DNA of 64,000 nucleotides from Heterohyrax brucei (lineage: Eukaryota; Chordata; Mammalia; Hyracoidea; Procaviidae), in NCBI GenBank assembly GCA_028571685.1, contig CM053162.1, positions 68,498,351 through 68,562,350 on the forward strand. The letters are read 5' to 3'. The position numbers and the translations under genes are program-made. Shown one piece after another: positions 10,924 through 20,854 of this stretch. A model generated the notes under the pieces. That model did not search any database. It was not told the DNA's origin and saw only the letters and a list, made by a program, of their open reading frames with translations. Numbering within the stretch: position 1 is the stretch's first letter; each line of letters opens with the position of its first letter.

Positions 10924-11446
10924 ATGGCTCTGGAAAATTCCCAAAATAAAGAATGAAAAAACTTCACAGATGAAGAAGGCTTTATGAAACTATCAAAGGT
11001 TGACTACCAAAGAATCATATATAGAATCCTCCTAGAGATTAAACAGAATGCAGCAGAGCAAAATGAAAAATTAAGCAAGCTATTTGAAAGGATGGAATAT
11101 CGACAATCTGAAATCCAGCAGATCAATAACAAAATCACAGAATTAGACAGTTCTTTCCAAAGTCAAAAGAGTAGAATTAAGGATATGGAAGTCAGACTTA
11201 GTGACCTGGAAGACAGGACAACTGACACCAGCATTATGAGGAGAAATCAGAGAAAAGAAATAAGAAAAATGAAGAAGCATTAAGAAACATGTGGGACTCT
11301 ATTAAGAGGAATAATTACAATTAATTGGAATTCCTGAACAAGGAGGGACAGCTGAAAACACAGAGAGTATTGTTGTTGAGTTGTTGACAGAAGACTTCCC
11401 TGAAACTATGAAAGAACAGAACATAGATATCCAAGTCAAACCAACC
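10924..11446 (+). pseudogene. L1 ORF1 (RNA-binding coiled-coil protein), broken
   Basis: L1 ORF1 encodes the nucleic-acid chaperone that coats L1 RNA. The start is taken as ATG at 10924 (MALENSQNKE), because it matches the MAPESSQKKE start of the minus-strand copy at 20854. Codon 11 (10954-10956) is TGA. The frame then reopens and encodes a coiled-coil-like segment rich in Q, E, K and L (about 10984-11283, including EQNEKLSKLFERMEYRQSEI) and is frameshifted before GTAGAA-type downstream sequence. The remaining N-terminal half ends at 11446, where an unrelated LTR scrap begins. The RNA-recognition and C-terminal domains are deleted. Confidence 0.85.
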
Positions 11447-11487
11447 TACGCATTTGGGGGGGGGGCACAATTCCATCCACGGCAGCC
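11447..11487 (-). repeat. MaLR LTR end fragment inside a degenerate L1
   Basis: ACGCATTTGGGG, a G run and CACAATTCCATCCACGGCA resemble the minus-strand LTR terminus ACACAATTCAATCCATGACA seen elsewhere. About 40 bp remain, wedged exactly between the ORF1 and ORF2 remnants. Confidence 0.6.
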
Positions 11488-11930
11488 ATGGTCCAAAAAA
11501 CACAAAACAACAATGCTGGAGAGGCTGTGGAGGGATTGGAACTCTTTTGCACTGCTGGTGGGATTGCAAAATGGTACAACCTCTTTGGAAAGCAATCTGG
11601 TACTTCCTTGAAAAGCTAGAAATAGATATACCATTTGACCCAGTGATCCCACTGCTTGGAATATATCCTAAAGAATCAAGGGCAGTCACACAAACAGAGA
11701 CATGCTCAAGAATGTTTATTGCAGCACAGTCCACAATATCTAAAATATGGAATCAACCCAGATGCCCAATAATAGAAGAATGGATAAACAAATTATGGTA
11801 CACATACCGCAGTGATAAAGAACAATGATGATTTTAGGAACTCTCTCATAACCTGGTTTCAATTGGATAACATTATGCTGAGTTAAATCAGTTAGTGACT
11901 CAAGCACAGATATTGTGAGACCTGTACTAT
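11488..11930 (+). pseudogene. L1 ORF2 C-terminal end, broken
   Basis: Encodes the C-terminal part of the L1 reverse transcriptase protein: cysteine/tryptophan-rich LLHCWWDCKMVQPLWKAIWY, then IPFDPVIPLLGIYPKE and KIWNQPRCPIIEEWINKLWY (about 11500-11800). Endonuclease and catalytic RT domains are absent. The partner copy at 26094-26558 is less diverged and aligns along its length. Confidence 0.93.
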
Positions 11931-12905
11931 AAGAACTTAAAGACAGACTCAGGTCCAGAAGGAAAGACCCTTTGACAGCTGCAAGGAAGGGGAAGGAGGG
12001 AGAGGGCTGATCATAGGTTAGATGGTTGGTAGAAATTTGGTTGGGTGAAAGGAAGGACAGCAGACAGCAGAAAGGAGATCAATTAACTGAACTTCAACAT
12101 AAACTAAAAACTCTTCTAATTTTAACCCAATATTGCAAGGATAGAGTAGCAAAGATGGGGGCCTGGGGGCCATGCTGTCAAGGGCCACCAAGGCCAAGTG
12201 GCATAGCTAGCCTATTGATAAGAGAGTCTTCTGCAGCCTGTATTGGTGAGTGGTTTCTGGGGCCTTAAAAGCTAGCAAGCTGTCATCTGTGGTACACCAA
12301 ATGGTCCCAACTTATCTGGAACAGATGCTCACCAGGAACAACAAAGACGTGAGGGTAAAAGGTCCCAGGAGACAGAAAGACCCACATAAATGGATGACTA
12401 TATCAACGTGTGATCAGGAGAACTGTATGAGGCCTGACCATCATCAAAGACAGCTGTGATGGGACACACAATGTCAAGTCCTAGAGGCAACATGAGAAGA
12501 AGAGGGGTGTGCCTCAAGAACTCTACTAAAAGGCTGCAGTTGATGGTCTGGAAGCCTAGGGGTTCCCCTGGGAGCATGGCCCCTAGACCTGCGACTGCTC
12601 CTGACCAGGAAACGTTACTGAGGTTGACTATTCAAACAGGAATGGACTGGACTTGGGGACACAATGCGACCATATAGTACGTGACCATTATGGGTCTATG
12701 TATCTATAGGATGCTGTCCTATGGCCTCTTACTAGAAGGGAGAAGAGAGAGTAGAGAGGAAAGGAAAGGAGTTTATTAAGAGGATATGACGTATATATAA
12801 CAAAAAGGAATAGTGTGCTGTCACCAGGCAAGGAGAGCAGGAGCTGCTAATAAGGTGGACATGTAAATTTAATCTAGATTTTATACTTTCACTTAGTCAG
12901 GCACA
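11931..12905 (+). repeat. L1 3' UTR
   Basis: Aligns by eye block for block with the 3' UTR at 26561-27560. Shared segments include GACAGCTGCAAGG, GGTAGAAATTTGGTTGGGT, CAATATTGCAAGGA, ATGGTCCCAACT and GGAGCATGGCCCCT. It ends near TTTCACTTAGTCAG, the L1 3' terminus also seen at 27530 and, inverted, at 49300. There is no long poly(A) tail left. Confidence 0.88.
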
Positions 12906-13177
12906 CACAAAAATCACCCATGTGTGAGTCCCATTGTTGAAAACAGTGATTTAGTTACCCTAGTGTGAGTTCTTAGAGATGAGTTGAAGAGTTCTTCTAA
13001 CACTTCTCATGAAAAGTAATCTTGCTAATTACTTTTCTAGCTTTATTAGACCCTCTTATTTGGAAACAGATTAATGCAGAATACTAGGGGACGTTACACT
13101 CAATAACTGACTCTCATCTTCTTGTTTATTGTATTTTTGAAGGACAATGAACTATCCTCTTTCCCTTTTCCTTACAG
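12906..13177. other. Unique sequence upstream of a candidate exon
   Basis: No repeat recognised. The last 18 bases form a pyrimidine-rich tract ending in CAG. Confidence 0.4.
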
Positions 13178-13287
13178 ATCACATGCTAAATCATCATACT
13201 TAATTCTCAAGGGTATTCTGCATAAGCAGAAATTAAGACCTTATCAAATAGTCTTTGGGGGAGCAGACACATACCATATACACACAG
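13178..13287 (+). CDS. Candidate host exon, unrecognised (weak)
   Basis: A 110-base open segment between a good acceptor (TTTCCCTTTTCCTTACAG) and a donor (CACAG|GTACTT). The frame starts at codon position 3 and ends after position 1, so the flanking introns would be phase 2 and phase 1. The reading is SHAKSSYLILKGILHKQKLR then PYQIVFGGADTYHIHT. I do not recognise the protein. A 110-base open segment with splice-like edges is expected by chance in a window of this size, and the frame is open on only one side of conserved-looking sequence. It is on the opposite strand to the candidate at 14231, so both are unlikely to belong to one gene. Confidence 0.2.
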
Positions 13288-14230
13288 GTACTTTTGGGGA
13301 CTGATAAAGAGCCACCAGAACAAAGGAAAGAAAAGAAAGAAATCTCATACTCTTCATTAGCTGGCTAAACATGTACCCATATGTTCATAGGCAGAGCTAA
13401 AATACTGTTAAAAGTAGAACATCACAATTAGTGAAATAAAAGCAAGAAAAATGCTGTCCTGAAAAAACCTACTTTATTATGTTATTATCATTATTTTAAC
13501 ATTCTACTCTCTTGACTGTTATAAAGGCCATAATCTAAGAGTCTCTGATATGACTGCCTTTAGGGACAGTATTTTAGAGACTAATGGGAAAACTGTAGCC
13601 CAGCCTGGTAAGAAAGGAACACCCTGATACAAAACAGACCAAATAATAACCTGATTTAGTCAACACCAGGTCCCAAGCCACAGAAATAAAAATCACTGGG
13701 CTAGCCCAGGCATAGAGGGGAGCATAAGTACTGCACTCTTAAAGTCTCTGTCTAGCCTAACTGTAACACTTGCTTTGAGATTTGTACTCCTAATTTGTAT
13801 ATGTAGTACCCAATTTATTGGGTCCACAATAAAATGTGGTAACTGTAGATTGATCCTCATAAGTCAAATAAATAATCAGTGTCTTTTAATTTTAGCAGAC
13901 TGTTTTAGATGGTAGCATCTAAAAGTCTTGAAGAAAACCTTCCTATGGAAAGAAATGTGATACAGAGGTTGTAGTCAGCAAGACTGGCTAACGGCAGAAT
14001 GGCCAAAGGAGCCTCATGACTGTTGTAAGCAGTACACACTGGGTCCTGTGCTGAGCCCATCATCTTTTAACTAGAAACAGAATGAGGGGCTTGGCAGCTT
14101 GGGCTCTGCCACTTACAGCCGTCTGACTCAGAATTAGAGAAAGCAGCTGGCATTCCTCCACCCAAGTCATGTTTCATTCTGAGACAAAAAAGTATACCCA
14201 AACCCACTGACAGTGCTTTTCGGCACTTAC
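13288..14230. other. Unique sequence between two candidate exons
   Basis: No AfroSINE, L1 or LTR that I can identify across almost 1 kb, unusual for this window. A short AAAG-rich purine tract lies near 13322-13345. Confidence 0.4.
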
Positions 14231-14436
14231 CTGAAGCAAAGTCTTTGAGGCCAGCTAAGCCCACATGAAACACAGTGATGTAGACGTCATTACAAGAGAC
14301 AAAATCAAATTGCATATTCTTTCCTTGTTCAAAAGAATTACTGGCCTTTTTATATTGATCAGCCCTGTGACCAAATGGAGTGAGTATTTTGTTTTTCATC
14401 TGTCTTATTTTAGTACATAACTTTAAAAATCTGTGT
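14231..14436 (-). CDS. Candidate host exon, product not recognised
   Basis: On the minus strand, 206 bases are open without a stop between an acceptor GTTTGTTGTTCCTAG and a near-perfect donor TTCAG|GTAAGT. The upstream intron would be phase 2 and the downstream intron phase 1, so the exon is compatible with a continuous frame. The reading is HRFLKLCTKIRQMKNKILTP, FGHRADQYKKASNSFEQGKN, MQFDFVSCNDVYITVFHVGL, AGLKDFAS. The composition looks like an ordinary globular protein and not like any transposon protein in this window; no transmembrane segment or repeat is seen. I do not recognise the family. The frame continues open past both splice sites (14067-14480), so the splice evidence is not needed to explain the open frame, which weakens the case. 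It may be a chance frame or a relic. Confidence 0.35.
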
Positions 14437-14632
14437 CTAGGAACAACAAACCATAAATCAGATGCAAATACACATGACAAATTCAGAAAAATATTGTAGC
14501 GAATGCTATCACAGGAAAAAAAATAGTTTCAGTAAATAAATAGACACAAAATTTGAACTTCCCCAAAATAAAAATCATTTATATGAAAAACATTCAGTGC
14601 TATTAGTGTTTTAAAAACACAAGCTGAAATAA
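14437..14632. other. Unique AT-rich sequence
   Basis: On the minus strand this would be the intron preceding the candidate exon. A CTGAAT-like branch-point candidate lies about 40 bases before the acceptor. Confidence 0.35.
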
Positions 14633-14806
14633 TGGAAATCCTAGTGGCGTAGCAGTTTAATGCTATGGCTGTTAACCAGAAGGCTGGCAGTTCAAATCCA
14701 CCAAGGAGCTGCTTGGAAACTCTATGGGGCAGTTCTACCCCACCCTACAGGGTTTCTACAAGTCAGAAAGGACTGAGTGGCAGTGTGTTTGGTTTGATTT
14801 TCGTTT
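14633..14806 (+). repeat. AfroSINE
   Basis: Complete copy: GGAAATCCTAGTGGCGTAGC at the head and GGCAGTGTGTTTGGTTTGAT at the tail. Confidence 0.92.
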
Positions 14807-16405
14807 ATTTACCTATCAAATGGGAAACTATGAAACTTTTTTTTTTAAAAAAAAGCTAATTTTCAATGTTGGGAAAAACATGGGGGAAGAATCTACTATG
14901 ATATTCGAAAATTCCTACATATTTTCAGATGGGAATTTTTTTCAATAATTATCAAAGTCTTAGATATGCATTTAATTGTTGACCTAACAGATCCACATCT
15001 AGCAATAAATCCATATAAACAGGTATGCACACAGAGATTTAACAACAAGGATATTCGGGTGGAATGTGTAAAGTATTGGGAAAAATTAGAAACCAAGATT
15101 TCAATCAACTATATTATTTAAATTAAATGATGGTGAAGCCATGTAATGGGATATACTAATTTTCATGAGAGTAACACAGTTCAATATTATTCTTGGAGAA
15201 GGAGTTTATCTGGACTTGCTAACAAGGGACTAAGCAGACTCAACCAAATAAGAAATGAGAACTAATTCTTGAACTTTGACGAGCTTTTAATTATTTGGAA
15301 AAAAGTCTATCTATGTATCTACTTAACGGTACTTGGTTATCTAGGTGTCTATCTATGCATCTCTGGATCTGTGTGTTTATATATCTATTTATACACATGC
15401 ATACATCTTAGTTAAAAAATTGCAGCTATCAGAAACTTTTCTGATTAAGAAAACAGGTAATGGATTGCTAAGAAATAAACCAAATTTCATGCCTAATGGG
15501 ATATGAATGGCTACTGCAGGTGTGACCCTAAAGTAAAGTAATATGTAGAAGAAGAAAACTCATCATGTTTGCCACAAATTAAGCACTTAACAAGAGTGGC
15601 CGTATCCTGATTTCCAGAAATAGTTAGGACATTTTTAACAAGCAGCAGTAACTGGAGCGCAGCAGAGAGAAATGCTAGTATTATTGCAAACGTGTAAAGT
15701 TAGCTGTACCCTAGAAATAAGGTGATTTTTATTCACCTCTAGTTGCTTTCTGCTTACAAATTTTTCAGGACAATTAACTAAATATATTTTATATCATAAC
15801 ATTTAAATGTTACTTAAATGGAGCACATGGATTAAATACAGAAAATGGCTGTGTATGCTGAGTGTTTATTGGGGTTTTTCTGCTTTGCAAACTGTGGACA
15901 GCAGTAAAATATAACTCCTGAGCGATTTACCCACTGCAACTGAGCTCAATTCTTTCCCACTGTCATTTCGAGTTCCCTGTTGCCATAGTTGCTGCTAAGA
16001 AAATGCATTTTTCTAAAAGATTTATAAATAATGATTGCAATATTTTTAGCTCTTTGTAGGGAAATACAATATCCAATGCCTCTGAGAAGAATATAAATCC
16101 AAGCACCAGGGAGCCATTCAGGTCACACTTGAGTCTTGTAACAAGTAGGGCAAGAAGAGTGTCTCCCTGGTATCCGTTAATGTTCACTCACCTGCCCGCT
16201 CAAAAGATGAATTCCGTGTAGTTAGGTTCTAAAGGCATACATAAGACCGTCCTAAAGCTTGGTGTCTGCTTCTGTTACTCTAATGCCTTGACAAGCACAA
16301 GGAAGTTGCTATTTACTAACCCTTCTATTTTCTGGCATTGCTTATTGTGATCATTTTTCTAATACTAAAAGTATTTAAAACAGAATATGCCTTCCAAATG
16401 CATAT
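14807..16405. other. AT-rich unique sequence
   Basis: About 1.6 kb without a recognised repeat. A decayed (CTAT)n-like tract runs from about 15306 to 15395 (TATCTATGTATCTACTTAAC, GTGTCTATCTATGCATCTCT). No coding segment is supported. Confidence 0.45.
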
Positions 16406-17093
16406 GTCATGGACTGAATTGTGTGCTCTCCCTAAAAATCTGTGTCAAGATGACTGGGCCGTGTTTCTTGGTATTGTGTGGCTGGGCTGTGCACCAATTT
16501 GTCATCTAATGTAATTTTCTTATGTGTTATAAATCTTGTCTGTATGACGGAAACCCTAGTGGCATAGTGGTTAAGTGCTATGGCTGTTAACCAACAGGTG
16601 GGTAGTTCAAATCCACTGGACACTCTTTGGAAACATGATGGGATGCTTCTTCTCTACCTAGAGGGTCACTATATGTTCAGAATCAACTTGATGGCAGTGT
16701 GTTTGGTTTTTGATTTAGGATGATAGCAAGGAGAGATGGGTGGCAGTTAGGTTGAACAGACAGGACTCGGTCTTCCAGGCTGGACTATGTCTTGAGTGGG
16801 TTTCTTTTGAGATGTGCAAGAGAAATGAGAACACAGAGAAGAAGGGGCCTCACAGCACTACAAAAGCAATGCTGAGAGCAGAGTGCATCCTTTGGACCAG
16901 GGGATCTGCACAGAGAACTTTCTAGTCACAGGCAAGATTGATCTTCCTCCAGAGCCGAAATAGAAAGCCTTCCCCTGGAGGTGACACCCTGAATTTGGAC
17001 TTTTAGTCTAACTTACCATGAGGAAATAAAGTTCTCTTTGTTATAGCCATCCACTTGTGGTATTTCTGTTATAGCAGCACTTGATAAGTTAGA
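16406..17093 (+). repeat. MaLR-type solo LTR split by a SINE
   Basis: Starts TGTCATGGACTGAATTGTGT and ends near GTTATAGCAGCACTTGATAA. Also carries GGAGGTGACACCCTGAATTT and AATAAAGTTCTCTTTG, the LTR poly(A) signal region. Excluding the inserted SINE, about 520 bp remain, matching the full-length LTR at 4698. Confidence 0.88.
16548..16712 (+). repeat. AfroSINE nested in an LTR
   Basis: Complete copy from GGAAACCCTAGTGGCATAGT to GTGTGTTTGGTTTTTG. Its position inside the LTR shows that it inserted later than the LTR. Confidence 0.93.
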
Positions 17094-17358
17094 AATCATG
17101 CGTGCTTAATTTCTCTGGTAACTAGGTTAGTTCTAAATTTTATTTTAGCAGAGAAACAATATCTATATTAGTTTTTGTCCCTTAAAGTTCATTCACTATC
17201 TATTGATAGAATGATTTTGCTGCCGACATGCTATATGTCATCTGAAAAAGAAAACCACTAAAAATGTATGACAATGGAAGTCCTCATAAGACTACCATAA
17301 AGATTTAAGGCACAAAGTATTACTTATGATATTAATATCTAAATACATATATGCATGC
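17094..17358. other. Unique AT-rich sequence
   Basis: No feature seen between the LTR and the start of an RTE LINE. Confidence 0.4.
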
Positions 17359-17623
17359 GGTCAGGTGCTGTCCAGTTGGTTCCACTTCATAATGGCTCTA
17401 TCGACAACAGAGCAAAACACTTTCCAGTGCGGTGCCATCCTCACGATCACTGCTAGGCTTGAGCCCACTGTTCGGCTACTGCGACAGCCTATCTCAGACA
17501 TCAGTTCTTCTTCAGTCTTCTTTATTTATTGCCTAGCTTTCACAAGCATAGGAGGCAGCTGAAAACTCCAAGGATTAGGCCACGTGCACCTTAGTCCTCA
17601 AAATAACATCTTGGTTCTTTAAC
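17359..17623 (-). repeat. RTE (BovB-like) LINE 3' end, left part
   Basis: Minus-strand RTE. Its terminal segment GTGCTGTCCAGTTGGTTCCA, then CATAATGGCTCTAT, aligns with the AfroSINE tail. Further in, CTTCAGTCTTCTTTATTTAT and GCCTAGCTTTCACAAGCATA match the coding end of this LINE. The element resumes at 21916, across an L1 insertion. Confidence 0.8.
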
Positions 17624-18120
17624 CCTTTTTTATAATAAACTTTAATTGTGTTTCAGATGATGATTTATGGAGCAAATTGATTTCTCATCAAACAATGCAC
17701 ATTGTTTTTTACACTGCTTTCCACTCTCAGGATATGTCAACACTCTTCTTCTCAAACTTGGGTCCCACATCAGCAGATTTTCTGTCTTCTGCCTTCTCCT
17801 TCTTGGCTGGTGTGCCCATTTAGCCTCATTTTGTTTTATGGGCTGTCTGACATTTGACTGAAAGATGGACCTCAGGAGTGACCTCAGTATTGAGTTAGAA
17901 AGGTGCCGTGGTGCCATACTCTCAGGGTCTCTCCAGTCTCTGTCAAACCAGTAATTCTGGTCTTGTATGTGTGTGTGTGTGTTAGAATTTTGTTCCACAT
18001 TTTTCTCCAGTTCTATCTGGTACCCTCAATCACTCCATTGTGATCCCTGTCAGAGATGTTAGTGGTAGTAGCCAGGCACTTTTGAGTTGTACTGGACTCA
18101 GTCTGGTGGCTTTAAATATA
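17624..18120 (-). repeat. L1 3' UTR, distal part
   Basis: Minus strand. Reads toward a 3' terminus GAAACACAATTAAAG next to the RTE junction. The open frame at 17642-17998 (minus) is an untranslated-region accident. This distal part is of a type different from the 3' UTRs at 12 and 27 kb, so the element has a composite 3' end. Confidence 0.65.
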
Positions 18121-18146
18121 TGTATGTATATATATATATATATATT
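18121..18146. repeat. (TA)n microsatellite
   Basis: GTATGTATATATATATATAT run at the junction between two different L1 3' UTR types. Confidence 0.9.
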
Positions 18147-19166
18147 TACTGTGATTTAGTGAAAGTGTACAATTGGGTTTAAATTTGCATGCCTGCCTAT
18201 GTGTAGCTCCTACTGCTCTCCTTGACTGGTAACAGCACACTCTTCCTTTCTGTTCTATACAAGTCATATCCTCTTAATAATCCTGTCCCCTCTTCTCCAC
18301 CCTCTCCGCTCCCCACTAGTAAGAGGCCAGTTGGGTGACATCCTATAAATACATAGAACCATAAAGTGCACACATGATACGGTCACTCTGTGTTGCCGAA
18401 TCCAATCCATTCTTGTCAGAGGAGTTAAACTCAGTAATGATTTATTACCAGGGGCAGCTTCACATCCAGGGGCCATGCTCCCAGGGGAACCCCTAGGCCT
18501 TCAGACCATCAGTTGTGGTTTTTAGGGGAATTCTCAGGGTGTACCACTTCTTATTCTCGTATTGCCACTGAGACTCAACTTTGGGAGCCCCAACACAGCT
18601 GTCACTAGAAGTGGCCGGGCACCATCTGCTTCTTCTGGTCACATGTTGATGTAGTCACCCATTCACGTGGGTCTCTCTGTCTTCTCTTTCCCCTGTGTTG
18701 TTTTTGTCCTTGGAGATTATTTGTTCCAGATGAGTTGGGACTGTTTGGTGTACCTCACATGGCAACTTGCTAGCTTTTAAGACCCCTGACGCCACTCACC
18801 AGCATGGGGTGGAGAGGACTCTCTTGGCAATAGGCTAGTTATACCAACTGGCCTTGGTGTCGCCCCTGGACCCCAGCCCCTGCTACTCTGCCCTTATCTA
18901 TTGGGTTAAGATTGGAGGAGTTTTCAGGTTATGTCAAAGTCCAGGTAAAATGATTTTCTTTCTAATGTGTGCTGTCACTGATTTCACCCAACCAAGTTTC
19001 TGTCAACTATCTAATCTATCACCAGCCCTCACCCTCTGTCCCTCCATTCCGTTGCAGCTGTCAAAGAGTCTTTTCTTTTGTACATGAGTCAGTTTTCAAG
19101 TCCTTACAGTGGCAGTCTCATACCATATTTGTCCTTGTGCCGCTGACCAATTTCACTCAACATGAT
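18147..19166 (-). repeat. L1 ORF2 stop region and proximal 3' UTR
   Basis: Reverse complement of the same text found at 11931-12905 and 26561-27560. Landmarks include CTTTTAAGACCCC, GGTGTACCTC, GGGGCCATGCTCCCAGGGG and GCAGCTGTCAAAGAGTC. The ORF2 end (CTCATACCATATTTGTCC) stops at about 19166, where the sequence jumps to the ORF2 N-terminal region. Confidence 0.85.
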
Positions 19167-19680
19167 GGATAGAAAGTTCTGTATATGTCGATGAGGTCTG
19201 GTTGGTTAATTGGTGCAGTGAGGTCTTCTGTGTTTTTATTGAGCTTTTTTTTTAAAAAAAAAGATGCCATCTATTTTATCTGAGGTTAGTATTGCCACAT
19301 CTGCTCTTCTTTGTATACTGTTAGCTTGGTGTATATTATTCCATCTTTTAATTTTCAGTTTGTTTGTGTCTTTAAGTCTAAGAGGAGTTTCTTGGGAGCA
19401 ACGTATAGATGGATGTGTCTTTTGATCCAGGATGCCACTTGATATCTCTTTACCGGAGTGTTCAGTCCATTCACCTTCAATGTGATTATTGATAGGTATA
19501 TCAGCATAGGTTTAGTGGTGTCATTTTGCTGTATTTATTTTTGTGTTGATGTTTTCTCTGTTGCTCTTACTACTCTTTCCTGGGACATTCTTCTTTATGG
19601 GTTGATTTTTCACCCTTTTCAGCATTTTTTTTTTGTTCGTTGAGACCCCTGTATTGTGTTTCTTGTTTTTATATGTCACT
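19167..19680 (-). pseudogene. L1 ORF2 endonuclease region, internally deleted
   Basis: ORF2 begins with an apurinic-type endonuclease that nicks target DNA. The minus-strand reading includes AATAATCACATTGAAGGTGA and ATGGACTGAACACTCCGG, the typical early ORF2 text, and a DLIDIYRTF-like segment near 19170-19190. After that point the entire reverse-transcriptase region is missing. Homopolymer runs near 19243-19262 add frameshifts. Not functional. Confidence 0.75.
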
Positions 19681-19989
19681 TCTTTGTTGTGCTTTGTGGC
19701 TACTCCTACGATTCGCCCTTAATAATGTATGTTTAAACCCAATTTTAACTTCTAAATATCTTTTTAACTTCCTCTCCATCTGGACAGGCTGTAACTACTG
19801 TAATATATCCTTCTTTTCAATATGATGGTATTGCAGTTTTCATGATATGATCACTGGATCACTTCTTTTAGTATTATAGCTTTGGTTGGGGTTTTGTGTC
19901 TTCCCTAACTGAGTTGGTTTCTGGATGACATGTCCTGTATTGTCTCCTAAAATATAGAGTTAATGGCTTTGTTCTTCTAAGCCAAGAGC

Positions 19990-20854
19990 TTCTTTCAGTA
20001 TTTCTTGTAGCTTTGGTTTGGTTTTGACGAAGTCTCTGAGTTTCTGTTTATCTGCGAACGTCAGTTTTGCATTTGAAAGACAATTTTGCAGGATATATAA
20101 TTCTGGGTTGGAAGTTTTTCTCCTTCAAGGCTTTGAATGTGCCACCCCACTGCCTCCGTGCCAACGTGGTTTCTGCCAAGAAGTCAGACAAAAGCCTAGA
20201 GGACTTCTCTCTGAATGTTAGCTTTGCTTTGAGTCTCACCGCCTTTAAGAGTTTCTGCTTATGTCTCGTTTTGTTAAGCTTAATTATAACACATGTTGTA
20301 GTCTTTCTTTTGGAGTCTATATTATATGGCAATTGATAAGCATCTTGGATATCTATGTTTTCTTTCATAATTTCAGGGAAGTTTTCTGTGAGCAAGTCAA
20401 CAACAATCCTCTCTGTGTTTTCAGGTGTCCCTTCTTGTTCAGGGACTCCAATTAATTCTAGATTGTTCGTCTTGGTAGAGTCCCATGCGTTTCTTAATGC
20501 TTCTTCATTTTTCTTGTGTCTTTTCTCTCATTTCTCCTCATAAATGCTAGTGTCAGTAGTTCTGTCTCCCAAGTCAGAAGGTCTGTTTTCCACTTGTTCA
20601 ATTTTGTTCTCCTGGCTTTGCATGGAGTGTTCCAATTCTTTAATTTTGTTATTGATCTGTTGGATTTCAGAATACTGGAGTTCCATCAGTTTGAACAGCT
20701 TGCTTAATTTTTCATTTTGGTTTGCTAAATTTTGTATAATTTCTAGGAGGGCTGTCTATATAAGTCTTTTGTACTCAACCTCCAAAAGTTTTAGAAAGGC
20801 TTCTTCATCTGGGAAGTTCTTTGGTTCTTTCTTTTGGGAGCTTTCTGGAGCCAT
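19990..20854 (-). pseudogene. L1 ORF1, near full-length but broken
   Basis: Start ATG at 20854-20852 (MAPESSQKKEPKNFPDEEAF). The frame is closed early by TAG after about 33 codons. Downstream, EKLSKLFKLMELQYSEI-like coiled-coil text and a C-terminal segment FKALKEKNFQPRIIYPAKLS (about 20048-20395) are still recognisable. The order and length match the family, but several frameshifts separate the pieces. Confidence 0.88.

Noticed and set aside
17642-17998. 118-residue basic protein on the minus strand
   Set aside because: It lies within an L1 3' UTR and has no conserved pattern.
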